DNA of 63,372 bases from CAYFFO01 sp964342485 (GCA_964342485.1 CAYFFO010000008.1:1-63372); one strand, 5' to 3'. Positions 1 to 9,662 are shown, counted from the first letter of the stretch. The notes: a model not told the origin generated them from the letters alone. Numbers and translations are program-made.

Positions 1-2
1 AA

Positions 3-65
3 ACTACAGCAGCAGTTGAGAGTGCATTACTTTGGTTTGTTAGCCAAATTGTAAATGATGTTTAA
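3..65 (+). CDS. Possible C-terminal end of an unidentified gene
   Basis: A reading frame open from the window edge gives 20 residues ending in QIVNDV and stops with TAA at 63-65. The mix of hydrophobic and charged residues looks protein-like, but it is too short to assign. The other two forward frames stop at 16-18 and 52-54. About 140 bases with no visible gene follow before the convergent amidohydrolase. Confidence 0.25.
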   Translation, partial: TTAAVESALLWFVSQIVNDV

Positions 66-203
66 TCGGTCGGGTGTTGTGGTGCTTGTTTCCGATGAAA
101 AATCGCTGTATGACGAAAATGGAAAAAGCCTAAAAATTCCAGGACATTAGGTGTTTCTAAGTCTCATAAAGGACTAAAAAGGCTCATTACAGATATAAAT
201 TCG

Positions 204-1097
204 TCATCTTTTGAAGAAAAAATTATATGCTGTATTAAATAGTATATTTTCTTTATCTGTACTAGGCAGAAAATTTGAGTGTTCTCTAATTAAATCTACA
301 CATGCTCTTAAATCTGATTTAGGGTCGACATGGTAGTTTCCAGGCCTTAAAGCCGGGCTGTCACTTTCCCACATGCATCGGCTCGATCCAAATGCGTTTA
401 CAACACGTTTCAACATCGGTATAACATCCAAAAATGGAGATGATTTACTACCTAGGTGGTTAAACGGTCCAAGTTTAACCATGACATTCTGATGCTTAGA
501 AAGACTGCATAATGAATCGATGTCTTTTTCTCTGAAACATCCGTCAGTCCCTATACGGCTGAGGTGATCAATAATAACAGGGGTTTTCGGATATAAAGTA
601 CACATCCTGTTAACTTCAGGTATGTCTTCTGGATCCATAAGAAAGCTAATCGCCAAATTACTATTTGATCCCGTCTCAAACATTTCATGATAGCCGTAAT
701 GATTAAGCCAGTCGTTATCTCCTGATAGGTATTTAGGCCTGCTTGATTTTCCTCTTACACGAAATGCCAGAATTCCTTTATTAGCAAGTGCGGTCATAGT
801 GTTGGTTGTGCTGCCTAAATCTATGTCTGTTACTGCCGGTATAATACCTGTCCCAACAAAATGGGTTGGGTTTTCAGATATCAGGTCGATGATATAACTA
901 TGGTCAGTACCGTACCAAGTCATTTGTACAAAATTGATATATTGAATTGCGAGGCTTTCGGACATGGTAATGTGATCTTCTGCTTCATATGAAGGTATCC
1001 ATAAATCCCTATCCTTGAATCCGTGTGCTAAAGGGTATTTTTCCCTGTTTTTCGACCAAACATGGATGTGGGCATCGAATATCGAGTCACCTGACAT
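204..1097 (-). CDS. Amidohydrolase (amidohydrolase_2, TIM-barrel metal hydrolase)
   Basis: 297 residues. The N-terminal FDAHIHVW supplies the HxH metal motif of the amidohydrolase_2 family. A later VIIDHLSR contributes a conserved His, and WESDSP near the C-terminus matches the final metal-binding/catalytic Asp region. Relatives hydrolyse lactones or decarboxylate aromatic acids; the substrate here cannot be read from sequence. No signal peptide, so cytoplasmic. It is divergent from the CocE-like gene, with about 200 bases of AT-rich sequence between them that presumably hold both promoters. Length and motifs are complete for the family. Confidence 0.8.
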   Translation of the reverse strand: MSGDSIFDAHIHVWSKNREKYPLAHGFKDRDLWIPSYEAEDHITMSESLAIQYINFVQMTWYGTDHSYIIDLISENPTHFVGTGIIPAVTDIDLGSTTNTMTALANKGILAFRVRGKSSRPKYLSGDNDWLNHYGYHEMFETGSNSNLAISFLMDPEDIPEVNRMCTLYPKTPVIIDHLSRIGTDGCFREKDIDSLCSLSKHQNVMVKLGPFNHLGSKSSPFLDVIPMLKRVVNAFGSSRCMWESDSPALRPGNYHVDPKSDLRACVDLIREHSNFLPSTDKENILFNTAYNFFFKR

Positions 1098-1302
1098 TTT
1101 GATATTGCTCCTATAAGATTCCGTTCTATATAGTATATGAAAATCGAATCCTTTGGGGTTTTGCTATTAAATTTATATAAAGATTACGATAGTAAACGGT
1201 TGGTGTAGATATATAACAATATAGTCTTGGATTAACACAAGTTTACTAGTTATTGTTATGATGTTTAAGCTTTAATTATCTGACTAGTTAAATAAATTTG
1301 GC

Positions 1303-3138
1303 ATGGAAAAAAATAACTCAAATAATAATAGAATTGCAGTAAAATTTGAATCAGATATTCCCTTGATGTTAAGAGATGGGACGATCACATATGTTGATAT
1401 TTTCCGCCCTGATAAAGAAGATAAATTACCAGTATTGTTGTACAGAACTCCTTATGATAAGGGTAGTTCCCATGCCAGGACATATTCATTAGATGCGATA
1501 AAAGCAGCAATGCATGGTTATGTTGTTGTCATACAGGATGTACGGGGTAGATATAGTTCTGGTGGCGAATTTTATCCTTTTGTAAATGAAATGTCGGACG
1601 GATATGATTCTATAGAATGGGTGGTATCTCAACCTTGGTGTGACGGAAACATTGGTATGTATGGTTCTTCTTATAGTGGAGCAACACAATGGTTGGCAGC
1701 AAAGACAAATCCCCCAGGATTGAGAGCGATAGCGCCGGGAGTAACAGGGTCCAATTACCATGACGGTTGGGCTTGGAAGGGAGGAGCCTTCCAATACGCC
1801 TTTAATCTATGGTGGACTATAGGTCCTTTAGTGACGGATAATTGGGAATCCTTATCAAACCGCCATTATCTTTCTCCTGCACTTTACGATCTTTTAATTG
1901 AGTTCAAAGATAATTTGATGGAACATTTTTTCAAATTACCAATGGATAAAATACCGGATCTTGAAGGAGACTTTGCAAGATACTATTTTGATTGGCTTCA
2001 ACACTCAGAATACGACGAATACTGGAAAGAAATTTCTATTGAAGAATCATATTCAGAAATTACGGTTCCTGCATTTAATTATGGTGGTTGGTATGACATA
2101 TTCCTGTCAGGAACGATAAAAAATTATAATCAAATGAAGAAAGTCGCTCCAAATCAAAATTCGAAAGAGGGGCAGCGATTATTAATTGGACCGTGGGATC
2201 ATGAAAATATATCTTGTGATGTGGCTGGTGAAACTTATTTTGGGAGTAATGCTTCCACAGGATATCGGATTAATCTCCAACAAGAACTTCTTGATTATTT
2301 TGATTATTGGCTCCAGGGAAAGAAGGATCGATTAGAGAAACTGAGTCCAGTCAAAATTTTTGTTATGGGGAAGAATATTTGGCGCGATGAAAATGAATGG
2401 CCGCTTAGCAGAACTGAGAACACAACTTTTTACCTTAGAAGTAAAGGTAAAGCCAATTCATTAAGTGGGGATGGTTGGTTGGATAAAGTTATTCCAAACG
2501 ACAAAGAATTACCCGACGTTTATCTATTTAATCCAATTGATCCTGTTCCTACTCGGGGTGGCTCAACATTATGTGAAGCTGGGCTTTTGCCTTCTGGAGG
2601 GTTTGACCAGACCGCTATTGAGAGTCGTTCCGATGTCCTAGTTTTTACCACCGAGCCTTTATCTAACGACCTAGAAGTAACTGGTCCTGTTGTTTTAAGG
2701 CTTTATGCTTCCAGCTCGGCAAAAGATACTGATTTTACTGGTAAGCTTGTTGATGTCAGTCCAGATGGGTACGCACGTAATATAACTGACGGTATTCTTC
2801 GCGCCAGATTTAGAAATGGCAACGAACAACCTGATTTTATCAATCCCGGTGAAATATATGAATATGTGATAGATATGGGATCGACAAGTAATGTTTTTAA
2901 AAAAGGACATAGTATACGTGTTGAAGTTTCCAGCAGTAATTTCCCTAAGTATGATAGAAATGCCAATACAGGTGAACCTATAGGATCTGATGTTCAACTG
3001 ATTTCAGCTCTCCAGACTATTTACCACAATAGACCATATCCATCCTGTATTGAATTACCTGTTATACCACCGACATATGAATTTAGGCAAACACAGCAAC
3101 AGTCTGATATCGCCTATCCTGACGCTAGAACGTTTTAA
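1303..3138 (+). CDS. CocE/NonD family hydrolase (X-Pro dipeptidyl-peptidase S15-like)
   Basis: 611 residues. The alpha/beta-hydrolase domain carries the nucleophile motif GSSYSG at about residues 121-126 (Ser123), typical of CocE and the S15 family. A later GPWDH holds the likely catalytic His. The C-terminal ~230 residues read as the jelly-roll (CocE/NonD C-terminal) domain. Family members hydrolyse esters or amides such as acyl esters or glutaryl-amide antibiotics; the substrate is unknown. No signal peptide. The gene stands alone, convergent with a shortened acyl-CoA synthetase whose stop lies only 48 bases downstream. Confidence 0.85.
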   Translation: MEKNNSNNNRIAVKFESDIPLMLRDGTITYVDIFRPDKEDKLPVLLYRTPYDKGSSHARTYSLDAIKAAMHGYVVVIQDVRGRYSSGGEFYPFVNEMSDGYDSIEWVVSQPWCDGNIGMYGSSYSGATQWLAAKTNPPGLRAIAPGVTGSNYHDGWAWKGGAFQYAFNLWWTIGPLVTDNWESLSNRHYLSPALYDLLIEFKDNLMEHFFKLPMDKIPDLEGDFARYYFDWLQHSEYDEYWKEISIEESYSEITVPAFNYGGWYDIFLSGTIKNYNQMKKVAPNQNSKEGQRLLIGPWDHENISCDVAGETYFGSNASTGYRINLQQELLDYFDYWLQGKKDRLEKLSPVKIFVMGKNIWRDENEWPLSRTENTTFYLRSKGKANSLSGDGWLDKVIPNDKELPDVYLFNPIDPVPTRGGSTLCEAGLLPSGGFDQTAIESRSDVLVFTTEPLSNDLEVTGPVVLRLYASSSAKDTDFTGKLVDVSPDGYARNITDGILRARFRNGNEQPDFINPGEIYEYVIDMGSTSNVFKKGHSIRVEVSSSNFPKYDRNANTGEPIGSDVQLISALQTIYHNRPYPSCIELPVIPPTYEFRQTQQQSDIAYPDARTF

Positions 3139-3186
3139 TAGAGCTTATAAATCAGTTGTGGATAGTCCTTATTTGTGGACAGATTG

Positions 3187-4536
3187 TTATTTTTCTAGCC
3201 AGTAATTCCCATCCTGGTCTTTCCAGGCCTGATCGCCTGTTATGTACCAGTTTTTCTTTATCCTGGATCTATAAAGTTCGGTATTACCTGAATATGATTC
3301 GAACAAAGAAGGAAATGGTAAATGTACGGCCAGATTTCCAGTTATTGAATTAGCAAGAGGCTTGAATTTATCATCTAGTATCGCTAAATCTATTCCTTCT
3401 ACCGGCTTGCCAATTGATCCTGATTTGGAAGCGTTTTCTGAACTGGTTGAACAAACTATAGAACCACACTCTGTTTCAATATAAGCGTTGATTGGATGAA
3501 AGTTAATATAGTCATACCACCACTTGGCAACATCTAGGTGCAAGATTTGGCCTATATTGATTATTCTTTTTAATTTAGGGAGAGCAACATTTCCAGATAT
3601 GTCGTCCGCATTAACTTTTAAGGATGTTAAATTTTCAGGACTAGTGAGAAGTACACTGATATTGTACTTTTGAAGTAATTTGAAGGTTGATGCAACATCA
3701 AGATTGTCTTCCGTCATTAACTGGGTAACTCCATTCGACCAGGGAGCTGTAATTCCATATGTTAAGCCAATCATATTTCCGGGATCAAAAGTACACCAGT
3801 AAATATCTTCACTCGTTAATTCAAGAGCAGATTTGCCAGATGCAAATTGTTGGACCACTGCTTGATGGCTGTGAATTATCGCTTTAGGAGTGCCTTGATT
3901 ACCAGAAGTATATGTGATCGTTGCTTCGTCCAACTGACTAGTTCGCAGACATCTGAAATCATCGTCTGCTTTGGATACTTCTTCCTCGTAGGATAAATCA
4001 GCCATGTTTAATGGAATAGCATCAGCTAAGTCACCATTTACCACGACTATATGTTGTAGGTCAAAAAGTTCATATACAATATCTCCCATTTTCATCCTGA
4101 GATGAGGTTGCGTGAAAACAACTTTTACATGGTTATCAGACATTCTCTTTTTCACTTCAGTTTTATCAAGCAAAGGAGAAATACAGCTTACTAGAGCCCC
4201 GATTTTGAGAGCAGCTAGGAATGTGAAATAAAGCTCCGGGATACGATTCATGTATACAAAAATTCTGTCGCCTTTAGTTATTCCGAGGCTTTTCAGTACG
4301 TTTGCTGTTCTATCCGATTCTGTTTTAATCTCATGAAATGTATATGTTTTAATCTGGTTTTGGTTTCCTTCCCATATCAATGCAAGCTTGTTGCGCATAT
4401 GGCTTCTTGCATGCCTGTCTATACTTTCATGTGCCATATTTAGAAACCCGCCGGGAAACCATTTCATTTCTTCAAACGTTTTATCCCAGTAACTATTTAT
4501 CTTAGTAATGCCAGAGGCTTTTTCTGTAAAATCCAT
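3187..4536 (-). CDS. Acyl-CoA synthetase-like (ANL superfamily), C-terminal domain absent
   Basis: 449 residues, resembling acetyl-/propionyl-CoA synthetases. The AMP-binding loop reads TSGNQGTPK at about residues 210-218, so the usual TSGTTGxPK is altered at two positions. The A5 Thr-Glu (IETECG) and the A7 motif (YITGD) are present. The protein stops right after A7 at YWLEK, so the hinge, the A8 motif and the ~110-residue C-terminal domain with the catalytic Lys are missing. The other two frames downstream of the stop do not encode that domain. It may be an adenylation-only protein, a decayed enzyme, or a partner of a separate C-terminal domain. Confidence 0.75.
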   Translation of the reverse strand: MDFTEKASGITKINSYWDKTFEEMKWFPGGFLNMAHESIDRHARSHMRNKLALIWEGNQNQIKTYTFHEIKTESDRTANVLKSLGITKGDRIFVYMNRIPELYFTFLAALKIGALVSCISPLLDKTEVKKRMSDNHVKVVFTQPHLRMKMGDIVYELFDLQHIVVVNGDLADAIPLNMADLSYEEEVSKADDDFRCLRTSQLDEATITYTSGNQGTPKAIIHSHQAVVQQFASGKSALELTSEDIYWCTFDPGNMIGLTYGITAPWSNGVTQLMTEDNLDVASTFKLLQKYNISVLLTSPENLTSLKVNADDISGNVALPKLKRIINIGQILHLDVAKWWYDYINFHPINAYIETECGSIVCSTSSENASKSGSIGKPVEGIDLAILDDKFKPLANSITGNLAVHLPFPSLFESYSGNTELYRSRIKKNWYITGDQAWKDQDGNYWLEK

Positions 4537-4657
4537 ACAGGTATTATATGACGATAAACTATTTTGGTTGAAGCTTGACTTTGTCTCAAGGTTTTTAATT
4601 GCATAGTTTAAATTTTGACACTAGTGGTTTAATAGGTTTTATATAGGAGACACAATA

Positions 4658-6406
4658 ATGGCTAGCGGAATATCATCTTATCGACCACCGATCTCGGGTA
4701 CTACTCACATGGTTTCAGCAGGACACTACTTGGCGGCTTCTGCAGGATATCGGATCTTGGAACAGGGAGGAAATGCTGTTGATGCGGGTGTTGCAGCTGG
4801 AATAGCTATAAATGTAACTTTGCCACATGCGACAAATTTTGGAGGCGTAGCTCCTATAGCAATTTTTGATTCAAAATCAGATAAAGTGCTTACTATAAGC
4901 GGCTTGGGTACCTGGCCGAGTCAGGCAACGGTTGACTATTTCAATCAAAAATGTCGTGAGAATATCCCTGTTGGTATTCTTCGTTCAGTTATGCCTGCTG
5001 CACCTGATGCGTGGTTAACTGCCCTTGAAACTTTTGGGACAATGAGTTTTGAGGATGTTGTGAAGCCAGCTCTAGAATTGGCAGAAAAGGGGTTCCCTGT
5101 TTCTTCATATCTACATTCAGGGTTGCAGACTAACGAAGAAGATCATGAAGGAGGGGTAGCCCTTTGGCCTACTACAAGGGATGTGTATATGCCAAACGGC
5201 AAAATTCCAAATGTCGGTGAAATCCTTGTTCAATCAGATTTGGGCAGAACTTTCAGAAGACTTATAGAGGCAGAAAAAGGGGCTGTTAATTTAGGTAGGG
5301 CAAAAGCAATAAGGGCTGCAAGAGACAGATTTTATAAAGGAGACATAGCTCAACAAATGGTTGATTTTTCCGATCAACAAGGAGGACTCATCACAATAGA
5401 TGATCTTCATAACTTTTCTGTAGCGATTGAAAATCCAGAGGTCGGAAGTTTCCGAGAGTACTCAATATACACATGCGGTGCCTGGTGCCAGGGACCTGTG
5501 GTAGCTCAGACTCTTCAAATGCTAGAGAGAGACGATTTGTATTCGCTTGGGCACAATTCGTCGGATTATATTCACCTTCTATCCCAGTCGTTAAATTTAG
5601 CCTATTCAGATAGACATGCATATTATGGTGATCCTGCTATCGTAGATGTACCAATACAAGGATTGTTATCGAAGTCTTATACACAGGCTCGGAGACAATC
5701 TATTGATATGCAAAAAGGGTTTACTAAAATGCCTCAACCAGGTAATCCTTGGAGTCATATGGAAAGCAACCAAAAAGGTAAGCAATTAGATAATTTGGAA
5801 TCTATAGAAGGCCAAACTATGCAAGATACGAGTTATGTATGCGTGGTTGACCGTTGGGGTAATGCTTTTTCTGCAACTCCAAGTGACCCGCTTGCTGGTA
5901 GTCCGATTGTTCCAGGATTAGGCATACAAATTTCGTCACGTGGATCACAATCATGGTTAGATCCTGAACATCCATCAAGTGTTCAGCCAGGTAAACGGCC
6001 TAGGTTAACTCCGAACCCTGCGATAGTTTTCAAAGATGGGAAACTATTCATGCCATTTGGTACTCCTGGAGGGGACACTCAATGTACATCAATGGTTCAG
6101 TTGTTCTTAAATATAGTTGAGTTTGGGATGGACCCTCAGCTGGCAATAGAACAGCCACGGTTTGCCCCATGGAATTTCCCTAATTCTTTTTGGCCTCATA
6201 CTTATGATCCTGGAAGATTAGATCTTGAGGCAAGGATAGATATCAATACCGTAAAGCAGTTAACCGATCGCGGACACAAGACACAGATCTTAAATGATTG
6301 GTCACCATCTATGGGAGCTTTATCTGCAATTGTTGTTGATAACTCATCTGGTATCCTGAAAGCTGGTGCAGATCCGAGGCGGGATAGTTATGCTATTGGT
6401 AGGTAG
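4658..6406 (+). CDS. Gamma-glutamyltransferase-like Ntn hydrolase
   Basis: 582 residues, usual length for the GGT/cephalosporin-acylase family. The autoprocessing site is DTSYVCVVD, with the nucleophilic Thr at about residue 391. It is followed by GNAFSATPSD and the conserved TPGGDTQ further on. Family members self-cleave before the Thr and transfer or hydrolyse gamma-glutamyl or acyl groups. The second residue is Ser rather than the His often seen in true GGTs, so an acylase or oxamate-amidohydrolase-like role is possible. No clear signal peptide. A GGAGA ribosome binding site precedes the ATG. It heads a plus-strand run of seven genes. Confidence 0.82.
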   Translation: MASGISSYRPPISGTTHMVSAGHYLAASAGYRILEQGGNAVDAGVAAGIAINVTLPHATNFGGVAPIAIFDSKSDKVLTISGLGTWPSQATVDYFNQKCRENIPVGILRSVMPAAPDAWLTALETFGTMSFEDVVKPALELAEKGFPVSSYLHSGLQTNEEDHEGGVALWPTTRDVYMPNGKIPNVGEILVQSDLGRTFRRLIEAEKGAVNLGRAKAIRAARDRFYKGDIAQQMVDFSDQQGGLITIDDLHNFSVAIENPEVGSFREYSIYTCGAWCQGPVVAQTLQMLERDDLYSLGHNSSDYIHLLSQSLNLAYSDRHAYYGDPAIVDVPIQGLLSKSYTQARRQSIDMQKGFTKMPQPGNPWSHMESNQKGKQLDNLESIEGQTMQDTSYVCVVDRWGNAFSATPSDPLAGSPIVPGLGIQISSRGSQSWLDPEHPSSVQPGKRPRLTPNPAIVFKDGKLFMPFGTPGGDTQCTSMVQLFLNIVEFGMDPQLAIEQPRFAPWNFPNSFWPHTYDPGRLDLEARIDINTVKQLTDRGHKTQILNDWSPSMGALSAIVVDNSSGILKAGADPRRDSYAIGR

Positions 6407-6473
6407 GATTATTTGAAGATATAGAAGTATAGATTAAACTTGTTGTTGGGATTTATTTTAAGGAGAAGATTTT

Positions 6474-7166
6474 CTGAATATAAAAGTAAGGCTTTTTGCA
6501 AGTTATAAGGAAATAACAGGCGAACAGTATGTGGAATTTGATATACCTACATTTTCTACTCTAGATAGCCTGATAGATGAATTTATGTCAAAATACCCAG
6601 ATTTCACTTCAAAACCGGAGACTATTGTGGTAGCGGTAAATGAGGAATATAGATCACACTCATATCGAATTTCTGAAGGTGATGAAATTGCATTTATACC
6701 TCCTGTGAGTGGTGGGTCTGGTGAAGTTTTGCTAACCAACCAGGTTATAGACCAGGAGGCCATAACTGCCAAAGTCCGTGATTCCTCAAACGGGGCTGTG
6801 GTAACTTTCCTTGGTACAACCCGTGGTAATACTGGAGAAAGACAAGTCAATTATTTGGAATATGAAGCTTATGACTCCATGGCGGAAAAGAAATTGGCAG
6901 AAATTATCTTAGAGATTCGAAAGGACTGGAATATTGAAGACATAGCTATAGCACACCGTTTGGGTAGATTGGATATAGGAGATATAAGCTTGGTAGTCGC
7001 TATTGCTTCTCCTCATCGGAAAGATGCATTCGAGGCGATTCAATACTGTGTAGATCGAATAAAGGAAATTGTACCTATTTGGAAGAAGGAGTACTTTCAA
7101 GGAGGTGAGGTTTGGATCGAGAGCCCCGAATTTTTTGAATTCCAAAGTCGCAAAATTGTTGATTGA
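6474..7166 (+). CDS. MoaD-MoaE fusion, molybdopterin synthase (MoaX-like)
   Basis: Both subunits of molybdopterin synthase in one chain. The MoaD ubiquitin-like domain ends PPVSGG and the MoaE domain follows, with VPIWKKE and GGEVWIE marking its catalytic C-terminal region. The next conventional start is GTG at 6531, but that removes the first MoaD strand. An in-frame CTG at 6474 sits about 8 bases after AAGGAG and restores a start reading NIKVRLFASYKE. From there the Gly-Gly falls at residues 80-81, the length of free-standing MoaD. MoaD works through a free C-terminal Gly-Gly thiocarboxylate, so cleavage after Gly81 is expected, as in mycobacterial MoaX. It supplies cofactor for the formate dehydrogenase and aldehyde oxidoreductase further on. 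Confidence 0.85.
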   Translation: MNIKVRLFASYKEITGEQYVEFDIPTFSTLDSLIDEFMSKYPDFTSKPETIVVAVNEEYRSHSYRISEGDEIAFIPPVSGGSGEVLLTNQVIDQEAITAKVRDSSNGAVVTFLGTTRGNTGERQVNYLEYEAYDSMAEKKLAEIILEIRKDWNIEDIAIAHRLGRLDIGDISLVVAIASPHRKDAFEAIQYCVDRIKEIVPIWKKEYFQGGEVWIESPEFFEFQSRKIVD

Positions 7167-7212
7167 TAGATTTGAGATAATCTTCTCAACGATTTAACAG
7201 GAGAGATTTTAT

Positions 7213-8496
7213 ATGGCTATCCTGCAACTGGCTCAAGTCGGCTGTGGAGGCATGGGTCTCAGACATGTTTATGGATTGATCGAATTAAGACAGTGCGGTT
7301 TTTCGGATTTTCAACTCGTTTCCATATGTGATAAAAATCGATCTGCCGCAGAGTATGTTGCAAAAATTGCCGAGTCAGGTCTGGGTATCAGACCAAGGAT
7401 CCACACAGATTTTCAGCAGATGATAGAAACAGAAGTGTCTTTAGATGCTGTGAATATTGTTACAGATACCCTTACGCATCAGCCATTCGCTGTTGCAGGT
7501 TTCAATGCTGGCTTACATGTTTCTGTGGAAAAACCTATGGCCATAACTGTAAGTGCATGCCATAAAATGTTAAAAGCCTCGATAGAAGCCGGTAAAGTTC
7601 TATCTGTTTCAGAAAATTATAGACGAGATCCTATGAATCGGTTTGTAAAAATGATTCTGGAAAGTGGAATTATAGGTGACGTTAGGCTAGCCATAAACGT
7701 GTCTACTACTTCAGGTACAAATGATGTGCGGCAAGTAGTTGCATGGCGTCATCTAAAAGATCGAGGGGGATTGATTCTTGAATATGGGGTTCATACTTCT
7801 GACCTTATTCTTTATTTTATGGGAAGTGTAGATCGTATTTATGCTGAAACACATCTGTGGCAGAAAACTAGAACAATGACTGACCACATTTCTCCTGAAT
7901 TAAACAAATTTTATTCTCATCGTGTAAAGGAAGAGATTGAAAATGTTTCCTATATAAATGCCACAGCAGAGGATACAGCGGCATCGGTATTGAGATTCAA
8001 ATCCGGTGCAATAGGACAGATTACGTACAGTGATTCAGCTCCTGGAGAGTCATCTGATACAGATGTGATTTATGGTAGTAAAGGATCGCTTAGGTTACCA
8101 GGTAGTCGTACAGGTAACTCTATAAAGGTTTTTCTGACTGGAAACGAGACCGCAGTTAGCAATCATGATCTTCTAAAAGAAGTTCCCGAATTTCGCCTTG
8201 ATGATGTAACTTCTCATATTTTTGGTGGAGCGGATCAGCCGCTCGGCTACCAGTTATCTTTCGAAGATTATGATCGTAAATTGATAGCGATTGAAATGCA
8301 GGATTTTTTCAACTCTATAATTGAAGGGCGGGAACCTGAGGTTATGGGCAGTATCGGCTTAGATGCTGTGGCCTTGTCTTACTCGATTCTTGAGTCGGGT
8401 TACATCAATGAACCCGTATTATTTGAGGATGTTCGGAATGGTAGTATTTCAGGATATCAAAAGGGCATCAACTTAAATTCTATACTCTCTATTTAA
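7213..8496 (+). CDS. Gfo/Idh/MocA family NAD(P)-dependent oxidoreductase
   Basis: 427 residues. The N-terminal Rossmann fold carries GCGGMG near residue 10, and the catalytic EKP motif (VSVEKPM) lies near residue 110. The C-terminal alpha/beta domain is typical of sugar, inositol or sugar-acid dehydrogenases. A GAGAGA ribosome binding site precedes the ATG. It sits downstream of the MoaD-MoaE gene and upstream of an NHL-repeat protein with its own probable promoter. The substrate is unknown; a polyol or deoxy-sugar fits the carbohydrate-rich context. Confidence 0.88.
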   Translation: MAILQLAQVGCGGMGLRHVYGLIELRQCGFSDFQLVSICDKNRSAAEYVAKIAESGLGIRPRIHTDFQQMIETEVSLDAVNIVTDTLTHQPFAVAGFNAGLHVSVEKPMAITVSACHKMLKASIEAGKVLSVSENYRRDPMNRFVKMILESGIIGDVRLAINVSTTSGTNDVRQVVAWRHLKDRGGLILEYGVHTSDLILYFMGSVDRIYAETHLWQKTRTMTDHISPELNKFYSHRVKEEIENVSYINATAEDTAASVLRFKSGAIGQITYSDSAPGESSDTDVIYGSKGSLRLPGSRTGNSIKVFLTGNETAVSNHDLLKEVPEFRLDDVTSHIFGGADQPLGYQLSFEDYDRKLIAIEMQDFFNSIIEGREPEVMGSIGLDAVALSYSILESGYINEPVLFEDVRNGSISGYQKGINLNSILSI

Positions 8497-8618
8497 TTTT
8501 CCCTAAATTAACATAGAATTGAATCGGAATAAATATAATTTTGTGTTGTGGTTTGCTTTGTATCAGCTATGATTACGGTAAAAATTATGTGCTTCAGATA
8601 TTATGATTTGGATTTTTG

Positions 8619-8647
8619 TTGACACTAGTATTTTAGCTAGATACGAT
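8619..8647 (+). promoter_or_regulatory. Probable sigma-70-type promoter of the NHL-repeat gene
   Basis: TTGACA at 8619-8624 is a perfect -35. A 17-base spacer follows, then TACGAT at 8642-8647 as a 4/6 match -10. The predicted start, near 8654, leaves a short leader containing a GAGG ribosome binding site before ATG 8678. It lies in the 181-base gap after the Gfo/Idh gene. Confidence 0.5.
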
Positions 8648-8677
8648 GCAACGGATTAATAGTAACGAGGTATAAAA

Positions 8678-9628
8678 ATGGAATCGATTGGAAGCGGTGA
8701 TTTTGAATATGAAGTTTGTTTGAACTGGGAAAAGCTACCATCAGGATATGATTGGACAGATGCGGCTGCTGTGGCAGTTGATTCGAACGATTCTGTTTAT
8801 GTTTTCAACAGAGGTAATTACCCAGTGATTGTTTTTGATAGTGATGGTAATGTTCAGGATTCTTGGGGAGAAGATGTATTCGTACGTGCACATGGAATTA
8901 CAATGGGACCCGAAAATACGCTCTACCTGACTGATGATGGTGACCATACCGTACGGCAGTGTACGTTGGATGGTACGGTTTTAATGACGATAGGTAATCC
9001 TGGTAAAGCTTCAGCATATCAAAGCGGATTACCATTCCATAGGCCCACTGATGTAGCTGTAGATCCTAAAACCGGTGAACTATACATATCAGATGGATAT
9101 GGTAATTCTAGTGTTCACAAGTATTCTCCTGATGGACGCTTATTGTTTTCATGGGGCAGTGCAGGGACTGACCCAGGACAATTTAATATTGTACATAATA
9201 TAGCTACTGATAAAGATGGTTGGGTGTATGTTGCTGATAGAGAAAATCACAGAGTGCAAATATTTGATTCTAAAGGACGGTATGAAACCCAGTGGGTTAA
9301 TATGCACAGGCCCTGTGCAATATATATTTCTGAGGAACAGAAGGTATATGTTGGTGAACTAGGATCAGGGATGCCTGTTAACCGAGATCTTGGTAATATC
9401 GGACCTAGAATCAGTGTATATGATACCAATGGCAACCTCTTGTCCAGGTTAGGAAATGGATTTGGAGAAGGTTACGGACAGTTCATGGCTCCGCATAGCA
9501 TTTGCCTGGACTCTAAAGGAGATATTTATCTTGGAGAGGTTGCATGGACCAATCAAAATAACTGGGGTGATCCGGCCGACGGCGTGAGAAGTTTTCAAAA
9601 ACTTGTTAAGTCTAGGATTTCTGGATAG
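8678..9628 (+). CDS. NHL-repeat beta-propeller protein (amidating-lyase-like)
   Basis: 316 residues with repeated blades of the form 'D..GxxYVxDxxNHRVQIFDSKG', clearest at about residues 170-205. This is the NHL pattern also found in peptidyl-alpha-hydroxyglycine alpha-amidating lyase. No signal peptide, so probably cytoplasmic. Similar stand-alone propellers often sit beside PhyH and Gfo/Idh genes in marine and soil uncultured bacteria, as here, but their function is not established. It is followed 34 bases later by a PhyH gene and is likely cotranscribed with it. Confidence 0.75.
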   Translation: MESIGSGDFEYEVCLNWEKLPSGYDWTDAAAVAVDSNDSVYVFNRGNYPVIVFDSDGNVQDSWGEDVFVRAHGITMGPENTLYLTDDGDHTVRQCTLDGTVLMTIGNPGKASAYQSGLPFHRPTDVAVDPKTGELYISDGYGNSSVHKYSPDGRLLFSWGSAGTDPGQFNIVHNIATDKDGWVYVADRENHRVQIFDSKGRYETQWVNMHRPCAIYISEEQKVYVGELGSGMPVNRDLGNIGPRISVYDTNGNLLSRLGNGFGEGYGQFMAPHSICLDSKGDIYLGEVAWTNQNNWGDPADGVRSFQKLVKSRISG

Positions 9629-9662
9629 AGACTAGATTACCAATTTTGAAAGGTTATATAAA

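Noticed and set aside
3139..3186. Frameshifted C-terminal domain of the acyl-CoA synthetase
   Set aside because: The two other frames past the stop carry no A8-like motif, and the convergent CocE-like gene ends only 48 bases away, so there is no room for the lost domain.
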